DNA from: Desulfuromonadales bacterium
GTDB taxonomy: Bacteria > Desulfobacterota > Desulfuromonadia > Desulfuromonadales > BM103
Direction: 5' to 3'
DNA length: 5,022 bases
Assembly (NCBI GenBank): GCA_029859485.1
Contig: JAOUDB010000239.1
Coordinates: 1-5,022, forward strand
Each line of letters begins with the position of its first letter. Positions within the stretch are counted from its first letter, which is position 1. Below the pieces are notes generated by a model. The model had not been told where the DNA came from, ran no database searches, and worked only from the letters and a program-made list of their open reading frames with translations. A program made the translations under genes and the position numbers. Positions 1 through 5,022 of the stretch are shown in pieces.

Positions 1-137
1 GGTGGGGTGTATGGAAAAAATGCATGCAGCCCAACCAGACAGGCCTCGTATTTCTTAGCCAACTGAATAGCAACTTCAAGGCGCGCTGCACAACGTTTGT
101 CTGAATTGATATGAACAAGTATGGTTTTGTAGCTCAT
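1..137 (-). CDS. Universal stress protein (UspA family), N-terminal part, runs off the left edge
   Basis: Only the first 45 residues are in the window. The protein begins MSYKTILVHINSDKRCAARL and continues with a helix of the IQLAKKY type and then CLVGLHAF. This matches the start of the UspA fold: beta-strand 1 (KTILVHI, residues 4-10), a short loop, an amphipathic helix with the typical C-A-A-R-L-x-x-A-I-x-L-A spacing, and beta-strand 2 (residues 34-40). The ATG at 135-137 is preceded by a strong Shine-Dalgarno sequence (AAGGGGG, about 142-148), which supports this start. UspA-family proteins are cytoplasmic, often bind ATP, and accumulate under starvation or stress; the exact role of this one cannot be read from the fragment. 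Position 11, at the end of strand 1, is Asn where many ATP-binding members have Asp, and the C-terminal nucleotide-binding glycine motif lies outside the window, so ATP binding cannot be judged. A promoter with an inverted repeat lies about 120 bases upstream. Confidence 0.85.
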   Translation of the reverse strand, partial: MSYKTILVHINSDKRCAARLEVAIQLAKKYEACLVGLHAFFPYTP

Positions 138-244
138 GTGGCCCCCTTATACGACCGTCTTCTAAGGGTTCTGGTTTCACAAAGCCGTGTTGATTTTGCA
201 GTAACGCTCTACATCTTTCATCCAAATATTCAGGCCCTAATCAT

Positions 245-262
245 GGTTAGCCCATACTAACC
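245..262. promoter_or_regulatory. Inverted repeat at the usp transcription start, candidate operator
   Basis: GGTTAG (245-250), a six-base spacer CCCATA, and CTAACC (257-262) form a perfect 6-bp inverted repeat. It directly abuts the -10 box of the usp promoter (263-268) and covers the predicted transcription start near 256. That is a classical position for a repressor operator. In RNA it could also form a small hairpin near the 5' end of the leader. No T-tract follows on either strand, so it does not look like an intrinsic terminator. The regulator is not identifiable from this sequence. Confidence 0.4.
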
Positions 263-290
263 CTTATAGCAGACGGAAAGTTCATGTCAA
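263..290 (-). promoter_or_regulatory. Sigma-70-type promoter for the universal stress protein gene
   Basis: On the minus strand a perfect -35 hexamer TTGACA (285-290) is followed after 16 bases by TATAAG (263-268, five of six matches to TATAAT). The expected transcription start is near 256, giving a leader of about 120 nt before the usp ATG at 137. This is the best housekeeping-type promoter seen in the window. Its position downstream of the kinase stop codon (378) means usp can be expressed independently of the lon/kinase transcript. The call rests on consensus matching only. Confidence 0.6.
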
Positions 291-377
291 ACAAACCCAA
301 GCCATAGATATCCGGATAATCAAGCCTCCTCAAGGGCCTGTTTTTCTTTCTGACGTTGCACATGAAAGATCAATGCA

Positions 378-2249
378 TTAGTCAGAAAAAACGTGGCCCA
401 AAGTGAAACAGAAACAGGATCCTTTGCCTAACCCTTCAGACTCTACCCAGACACGTCCTCCATGCGCTTCAATGATTCTTTTGATAATGGCCAACCCGGC
501 TCCGTTTCCATTGCTGTATTTATCAAGTCGCTTAAAAAGTTCAAAAATAGTGTCAAAATGTTTTTCTCGAACACCAATACCGTTATCTTTGACGAAAAAA
601 ACGGTTTGGCCAGGTTCGGATCGACAACCGATTTCAACTTGGTTTGGTTGTTGACCAATATATTTAATGGCGTTGTCCAGCAGGTTTTCAATGACTTCAA
701 GCAGGCGTTCCCGATCACCCAGGACCTTCGGGAAGGTCTTATCTTTTGTCACCTTTATGCAGCTATCGCTCAATCTTTGTGCCAGAGCATTGATCGCTTC
801 GTCGATGATTTCGCCAAAATCGACTTCATCAGTCGGCTCGATAATTTTACCTATTTTTGCTAGCTTGAGCAGTTCATTGATGCGGTGTTCCATGCGGCCT
901 GTGATCTCTGAGATGCGCTCAGCGCAAATATGGGCCTGACCTAGGTCCCCTTTAGCGAGTCGATCATTGAGTAGCTCGGCAAAGCCGGCAATTGCTGCCA
1001 GTGGAGTATTTAAGTCGTGTGAAATGGTGTGAGCAAACTGCTCGAGTTCTTCCGTTTTGGCCGTAAGCTCATCGAGCAGCCTTAGATCCTGTTTAGCCAA
1101 AACATGGCTAATGGTCCTTGAAACCTGTAATGATATTTCATCGATCAGCAGGCGTTCCTCGAACAGGAAAGAGCCTTCTGCCATGGGTTGGTGTTGTTCC
1201 TTATCGTAGATTTCTATGAGTCCTACTTTCTGGCCGCGGACACTTAGGTCGCTTGAAAGCCTCCATGGTGATACGGCAAAAGCCTCGCTCTGGAAGATTT
1301 TTTCTTTAAAAACAATCCGGGCACAGGTTGTTTCCGGGTAGTACCAGGCCGGGGGAATGATTTCAACTACATCCTGAAGGAATTCGTCCAGATCAAGATT
1401 GGGACGGTTCGCCCTGACAGAGAGCTTGTAAAGACAAGTTAACTCCTTGACACGCTCGTGTAATTTTCTTTCGGCTTCTTTAAGGGAGGTTAAATCGATG
1501 CCGACGCCCCAATTAGCCCACCCCTCAACGGGATGACTCTGTGAAATATTTGAAAAAGCGATGTCTTTCACCTCGCCGTCCTTTGCGACCAGCTGCCATT
1601 CCCAATTACGGTAGAAATCTCCTTTGTTTTTGTAGAGGTCTAACATTCTCTTTCGATAATCAGGGTCTGGGCAAAGAAGTTCCATCGCCTCCGGATTACC
1701 AATCATCTCACTGGCCGTATAGCCTGTAATACGCGCGGCTTCGTTGTTCCATACACATAAACGAGCTTGATGATCAAAGGCAAACAAGAGCACCGGCATT
1801 TGTTCGATGATCGTTTTGAACCGAGTACTGAGCTGTTCCAGGGCAACAAGCTGCGTTTTGCTCTTGTCAATATCCGTTATTGTTCCGACGTATCCGGTGA
1901 CAATTCCGTCTTCCGAGAGGACCGCACGGGCATTGCCAACAACCCAAGTTACTTTCCCCTGAGGTGACGAAAAGCGATACTCGGCCCAAAAGGGTTGGTT
2001 GTTCCTGATAGAGGCCTGCCAGCGTGCTGAAATATTTTCCCGGTCTTCTTCATGAATAGCCAGAAGCCAACCGTGACCTTCAGCCTGCGCGGGAGAAAGC
2101 CCTGAAATTTCGCACCAACGGCGGTTGACATGGAGACAATTTCCCTCGACATCAGTGAAAAAGATTCCAACCGGCGAAATGTCTGCAAGTGCTTTGTACC
2201 AACCCTGATTAAAGGGTGTTGGCCCGCATTCTGAAAATTGGGTCGCCAT
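378..2249 (-). CDS. Soluble PAS-PAS-GAF-like sensor histidine kinase
   Basis: A complete 623-residue sensor kinase for a two-component phosphorelay; it autophosphorylates a histidine and would pass the phosphate to a response regulator not encoded in this window. Domains in order: PAS 1 at about 17-127 (with W-x5-HEEDR and the closing GYVGTITDID); PAS 2 at about 142-258 (VWNNEAARITGYT, closing GVGIDLTSLKEAE); a linker helix; a weakly conserved GAF-like domain at about 262-388; a HisKA dimerisation domain at about 398-467 with the acceptor H411 in HTISHDLNTP; and a HATPase_c domain at about 505-618. ATPase boxes are intact: N box ENLLDNAIKY (521-530), G1 DNGIG (555-559), F box FELFKRL (569-575) and G2 GNGAGLAI (581-588). 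No hydrophobic segment or signal peptide is visible, so it is probably cytoplasmic and senses an internal cue; the ligand is unknown. The ATG is preceded by GAGGGAGAG at a suitable distance. It lies 117 bases after lon on the same strand with no clear terminator between, so co-transcription is possible. There is no receiver domain, and the protein is otherwise a normal length for its type. Confidence 0.92.
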   Translation of the reverse strand: MATQFSECGPTPFNQGWYKALADISPVGIFFTDVEGNCLHVNRRWCEISGLSPAQAEGHGWLLAIHEEDRENISARWQASIRNNQPFWAEYRFSSPQGKVTWVVGNARAVLSEDGIVTGYVGTITDIDKSKTQLVALEQLSTRFKTIIEQMPVLLFAFDHQARLCVWNNEAARITGYTASEMIGNPEAMELLCPDPDYRKRMLDLYKNKGDFYRNWEWQLVAKDGEVKDIAFSNISQSHPVEGWANWGVGIDLTSLKEAERKLHERVKELTCLYKLSVRANRPNLDLDEFLQDVVEIIPPAWYYPETTCARIVFKEKIFQSEAFAVSPWRLSSDLSVRGQKVGLIEIYDKEQHQPMAEGSFLFEERLLIDEISLQVSRTISHVLAKQDLRLLDELTAKTEELEQFAHTISHDLNTPLAAIAGFAELLNDRLAKGDLGQAHICAERISEITGRMEHRINELLKLAKIGKIIEPTDEVDFGEIIDEAINALAQRLSDSCIKVTKDKTFPKVLGDRERLLEVIENLLDNAIKYIGQQPNQVEIGCRSEPGQTVFFVKDNGIGVREKHFDTIFELFKRLDKYSNGNGAGLAIIKRIIEAHGGRVWVESEGLGKGSCFCFTLGHVFSD

Positions 2250-2324
2250 TTCAATCTCTCCCTCGCCTGCTAAGCTTCAATCGGTATTTTCGCGACCTCT
2301 TCCAGTAAAGAGCAAATTGCTTCA

Positions 2325-2342
2325 GGTGCTGGGCTTTGCACC
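2325..2342 (-). other. Short hairpin in the gap between lon and the kinase gene
   Basis: Within the 117-base gap (2250-2366) the minus strand reads GGTGC, an eight-base loop AAAGCCCA, then GCACC, a perfect 5-bp stem about 25 bases beyond the lon stop codon. No run of T follows, so this is not a convincing intrinsic terminator; it could mark a processing site, weakly attenuate read-through, or be chance. No convincing separate promoter for the kinase gene was found in this gap. Confidence 0.25.
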
Positions 2343-2366
2343 GTGTTGTCAGACAGATTTCTTTAC

Positions 2367-4703
2367 TTATTGTTGACTTGTTTCTTCAATGTGTTCCGAA
2401 GTAAAGGCAGCGAACAAAACGTCTTCAATCCGTTCAACGAAGATCAAGTCCATCTCGGCCTTGACCTCGTCCGGTAGGGAGGTCAGGTCCTTTTGGTTCT
2501 CACGCGGCAGGATCACGCGCTTGATGCCGGCACGCCTAGCGGCGAGGATCTTTTCCTTGACGCCACCGACAGGCAACACCAAGCCGCTTAAAGTAATTTC
2601 TCCGGTCATCGCCGTATCGTTGCGCACAACTCGTCCCGTGTAAAGAGAGGCTAAAGCTGTCGCTATAGTGACCCCGGCAGAGGGGCCATCCTTGGGGATG
2701 GCCCCCGCCGGGACGTGAATATGCACGGCTTCTGCGGTTTTTTTGATATCGAATTCCTGGCAGTGAGAAAGCACATAGCTGTTCGCGGCAATGGCCGATT
2801 CTTTCATCACTTCACCGAGGTGGCCGGTCATCGTCAACTTTTCACCTTCTGGAAGTTCGATGGCTTCGATGTAAAGGACATCGCCACCAGCCTCTGTCCA
2901 GGCCAGCCCGGTGGCGACTCCGGGTAGAAGGTTCTTGCGAAGCTGCTCTGCAAAAAAACGCTCAGGGCCAAGCATCTCTGGTAAATCGGAGATCCCAATG
3001 GTGGAAGGAGAAGTTTCTCCCTGGGCAAAGGGAACCGCAACCTTTCTTGCCAGACGACCCAGCATGCGCTCGAGTTCGCGGACTCCAGCTTCACGTGTAT
3101 AGCGTCGAATGATCGTTGCCAGGGTTTCTTCCGGGAGAAAGAGTTGATCGTCTTGCAGCCCCGCTTCGCTTCTCTGACGGGGGAAGAGGTACCGATTCGC
3201 AATTTCGATTTTCTCCTCATCGCTGTAGCCACTCAAATGTAGCGTTTCCATCCGGTCGAGCAAGGGTTTGGGAATGGCATCGACCGTATTGGCCGTGGTA
3301 ATAAAAAACACCTTGGAGAGATCGAAAGGAAGGTCAAGGTAGTTATCGTGGAACGTGTTGTTCTGCTCCGGATCCAGAATTTCCATCAATGCGGAAGCTG
3401 GATCACCTCTAAAGTCATGGCCGAGTTTGTCGATTTCATCGAGCATGATCAGCGGATTTTTGGTCCCTGCCCGGCGAATGGACTGAATGACTCTGCCCGG
3501 CATAGCTCCTATATATGTGCGCCTGTGGCCACGAAGTTCCGCTTCGTCATGCATGCCACCAAGGCTGAACCGATCAAACTTACGATCCAATGCCCTGGCG
3601 ATTGAATGCCCCAGTGAGGTTTTGCCGACGCCCGGCGGCCCCACCAGGCAGAGAATGGGAGACTTGGCTTGCGGGTTGAGTTTCATGACGGCAAGCTGTT
3701 CGACAATGCGCTCTTTAATTTCTTTCAAATTGTAGTGGTCTTCATCAAGAACCTGGCGAGCATTCTGTAAGTCGAGGTTGTCGGTTGTCACCCTGTCCCA
3801 CGGCAGGTCGAGGGTTAAGCTCAAATGGGAGAGCAGGACTTGGTGTTCCGGTGACGAGGAGGGAAGCTGTTCAAGACGAGACATCTCTTTTTCAACCTCG
3901 GCTTGAATACTCTCCGGCAAAGAGCTCTGCGCGAGTTTTTCTCTTAAGCCAGAGGTCTCTGTCTCCGGGGTCCCTTCTCCTAACTCCTGCTGCATGGCTC
4001 TGATTTGCTCGCGCAGGATATAATCATGCTGTTCCTTGCTCATTGTGTCATTCGCACGATCGGAGATTTTCTTGCGAACCTCAAGAATCTGAATTTCGTG
4101 ACGCAGAAACCCCCTGAGTGTCGACATGGCCTGGTTGTCATCCGGAGCTTCCAGCAGGGCTTGTTCCTTGGCCAGATCAAGCTGCAGCAGTTTGGCCAAA
4201 GTGTAAACGGTCACCATAAAGCCTACGCCAGATGCGACCACAAGCGGGAGTTTGTGTTCAACATCGGGGTTGCTGAGAGCTAGATATTGACCGGATAGGT
4301 CAAGGACCTCTCGCTGCAACGCCTCACTCTCGACACTTTGCCTTGTTGTCACCGGTGCTGGTCGTACTTGGGCTTTTAGGAAAGGTTGCTGCTGGGTAAA
4401 ATGAACAACTTCGACGCGCTCAAGACTCTGGATAATAACTTGCAAGGTTGAGCCAAACCTTGCCACGACGGTGAGGTTTGCCGTGGTGCCAATTGAGTAG
4501 AGGTCATTGCCCCTGGGGTTTGTTTGGTTGATATTCTTCTGGACAAAGAGAGCAACTCTCTTTAAATCATCAGCCAAAGCCGCTTCAACGGCATGGACTG
4601 CGGCAGGGTCCTGAATTGTGACAGGCATAGCTAAGCCAGGAAAGCACACGGCATTTTTCAAAGGCAAGACTGGCAATGTGTATGTCTGACTTTGAGAGTC
4701 CAT
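2367..4703 (-). CDS. lon: ATP-dependent Lon protease (LonA type)
   Basis: A complete 778-residue Lon, close to the roughly 780 residues usual for LonA. It is a cytoplasmic homohexameric AAA+ serine protease that unfolds and degrades misfolded proteins and selected regulators. The N-terminal substrate-binding domain (about 8-200) opens with LPVLPLKNAVCFPG, and a helical linker carries KEQHDYILREQIRAMQQELGE (223-243). The AAA+ module has Walker A GPPGVGKT (355-362), Walker B LIMLDEID (418-425), a sensor-1 Asn (N472 in TTANT), a probable arginine finger (R484 in LLDRME) and a sensor-2 Arg (R542 in GVRELER). The protease domain (about 585-770) holds the catalytic Ser S675 in KDGPSAG and the catalytic Lys K718 in GGVKEK, 43 residues apart as in E. 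coli Lon. All key residues are present, so the enzyme should be active. The ATG at 4701-4703 has AGGGG nine bases upstream. Bacteria of this kind often carry several lon paralogues, so this need not be the only copy. The kinase gene follows on the same strand. Confidence 0.97.
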   Translation of the reverse strand: MDSQSQTYTLPVLPLKNAVCFPGLAMPVTIQDPAAVHAVEAALADDLKRVALFVQKNINQTNPRGNDLYSIGTTANLTVVARFGSTLQVIIQSLERVEVVHFTQQQPFLKAQVRPAPVTTRQSVESEALQREVLDLSGQYLALSNPDVEHKLPLVVASGVGFMVTVYTLAKLLQLDLAKEQALLEAPDDNQAMSTLRGFLRHEIQILEVRKKISDRANDTMSKEQHDYILREQIRAMQQELGEGTPETETSGLREKLAQSSLPESIQAEVEKEMSRLEQLPSSSPEHQVLLSHLSLTLDLPWDRVTTDNLDLQNARQVLDEDHYNLKEIKERIVEQLAVMKLNPQAKSPILCLVGPPGVGKTSLGHSIARALDRKFDRFSLGGMHDEAELRGHRRTYIGAMPGRVIQSIRRAGTKNPLIMLDEIDKLGHDFRGDPASALMEILDPEQNNTFHDNYLDLPFDLSKVFFITTANTVDAIPKPLLDRMETLHLSGYSDEEKIEIANRYLFPRQRSEAGLQDDQLFLPEETLATIIRRYTREAGVRELERMLGRLARKVAVPFAQGETSPSTIGISDLPEMLGPERFFAEQLRKNLLPGVATGLAWTEAGGDVLYIEAIELPEGEKLTMTGHLGEVMKESAIAANSYVLSHCQEFDIKKTAEAVHIHVPAGAIPKDGPSAGVTIATALASLYTGRVVRNDTAMTGEITLSGLVLPVGGVKEKILAARRAGIKRVILPRENQKDLTSLPDEVKAEMDLIFVERIEDVLFAAFTSEHIEETSQQ

Positions 4704-4979
4704 ACTTTTTAGCCCCTAATTCCGCGACCCGTTCAATCCCTTTGTATTTAAAGATCAAAAACCGCACTAGACGTATGTCCTGATATTTAGGGTATCTACG
4801 TTTTTTCGTCTGTCTACTCAGGCTAACACCAAAACCCGTCAAAACAAGAGGGTGCGTTAATGATACGCATTTGACAAACGCTTTGCTGCAGCTTATCCAT
4901 TTCGCTACAACCCCATCTGCAATCGTGCAAAAGTCCAAAAGCCTCGTTCCTGACATACAGCTTTGAGGTTTTCTCTGAA

Positions 4980-4988
4980 ATTATAACA
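4980..4988 (-). promoter_or_regulatory. Extended -10 promoter element upstream of lon
   Basis: The minus strand reads TGTTATAAT, a perfect TATAAT hexamer with the TGn extension of extended -10 promoters. No good -35 box lies at the proper distance (the hexamer there is GGTGTA), but extended -10 promoters can work without one. Transcription would start near 4973 and run toward lon, leaving a leader of about 270 nt. It could instead be a chance match or serve an unseen element. No classical heat-shock (sigma-32) promoter or CIRCE element was found in front of lon. Confidence 0.4.
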
Positions 4989-4997
4989 GCAGCTGTT
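4985..4997. promoter_or_regulatory. Perfect 13-base palindrome overlapping the extended -10, candidate operator
   Basis: AACAGC-A-GCTGTT is a perfect inverted repeat with 6-base arms around one central base. Its left end overlaps the extended -10 element and the rest lies in the -10/-35 spacer region of the minus-strand promoter candidate. A protein bound there would block polymerase. The pattern fits the half-site geometry of many dimeric regulators, but no specific family can be named from the sequence. Confidence 0.35.
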
Positions 4998-5022
4998 CCC
5001 TATACACCTAAGGATATGTAGC

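Larger units (their letters stand above)
4704..5022. other. Non-coding region upstream of lon
   Basis: These 319 bases hold no gene I can support on either strand. Apart from the extended -10 element and palindrome near the right edge, they contain a 5-bp inverted repeat (TGCGT at 4853-4857 and ACGCA at 4865-4869, seven-base loop), an 8-base palindrome GCTGCAGC (4885-4892), and the lon Shine-Dalgarno sequence at 4713-4717. An open frame on the minus strand (4585-4956) runs through the region into the lon start in another frame, but it has no ribosome binding site and no family resemblance. The region most likely serves as promoter and long leader for lon. Confidence 0.5.

Noticed and set aside
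144..151. Second copy of TATAAGGG on the minus strand just before the usp start codon, considered as another -10 box.
   Set aside because: It overlaps the Shine-Dalgarno sequence, so a transcript from it would lack a ribosome binding site; an 8-base repeat can occur by chance.
313..356. Possible intrinsic terminator on the plus strand: AAGCC, an eight-base loop, GGCCT, then GTTTTTC.
   Set aside because: The stem is short with a mismatch, and there is no plus-strand gene upstream to terminate; on the minus strand, where the kinase ends, no T-tract follows.
462..863. A 133-codon open frame on the plus strand opposite the kinase ATPase domain.
   Set aside because: It is fully antisense to conserved kinase motifs, without a family resemblance or a ribosome binding site; it is a shadow of the real gene.
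4787..4795. CCCTAAATA on the minus strand as a sigma-32-like -10 box for lon.
   Set aside because: Only a partial match, and there is no CTTGAAA-like -35 at the proper spacing.
4823..4900. A 25-codon ATG frame in the presumed lon leader, considered as a leader peptide.
   Set aside because: Weak, badly spaced ribosome binding site, no run of regulatory codons, and no attenuator-like hairpin with a T-tract after it.
4853..4925. tRNA-like stretch on the minus strand with a D-arm-like segment near TAGCGAAATGGATAAGC.
   Set aside because: No GTTCRANNC T-loop, no matching acceptor stem and no CCA end.
4585..4956. A 123-codon open frame on the minus strand that covers the lon upstream region and overlaps the first 119 bases of lon in another frame.
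   Set aside because: No Shine-Dalgarno sequence before its ATG, no recognisable domain, cysteine-rich low-plausibility composition, and its end lies inside the conserved N-terminus of lon.

Overview
The window carries three protein genes, all on the minus strand, so transcription reads from right to left: an intact ATP-dependent Lon protease (2367-4703), then a soluble PAS-PAS-GAF-like sensor histidine kinase (378-2249), then the first 45 codons of a universal stress protein (UspA family) that runs off the left edge (1-137). No RNA gene, mobile element, CRISPR array or integrase was recognised, and nothing in the coding regions looks truncated or frameshifted. The moderate base composition, the Lon sequence and the style of the kinase (soluble, multi-PAS, with the HDLNTP phospho-acceptor class and a degenerate GAF-like middle domain) suggest a Gram-negative bacterium of the Desulfuromonadales/Geobacterales type. 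That assignment is inference from family resemblance and is not proven by the sequence.

Right part (4704-5022): 319 bases without a convincing gene, which appear to be the lon upstream region. Near the right edge is an extended -10 element (TGTTATAAT on the minus strand) overlapped by a perfect 13-base palindrome (AACAGC-A-GCTGTT). If it drives lon, the leader would be roughly 270 nt long. Centre: lon ends at 2367 and the kinase starts 117 bases later, with no recognisable intrinsic terminator between them and only a short 5-bp hairpin, so read-through from lon into the kinase is plausible.

Left part: the 240-base gap between the kinase and the stress protein holds the best regulatory signal in the window. 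This is a perfect TTGACA -35 box, 16 bases, and a TATAAG -10 box, followed at once by a 6-6-6 inverted repeat straddling the expected transcription start. The usp gene therefore probably has its own, possibly repressed, promoter and a leader of about 120 nt.

Taken together this is a small stress-related neighbourhood: protein quality control (Lon), an orphan cytoplasmic sensor kinase without an adjacent response regulator, and a UspA-type protein. I see no strong sign of a previously undescribed system. The points worth a second look are the two candidate operators and the sensory role of the kinase.
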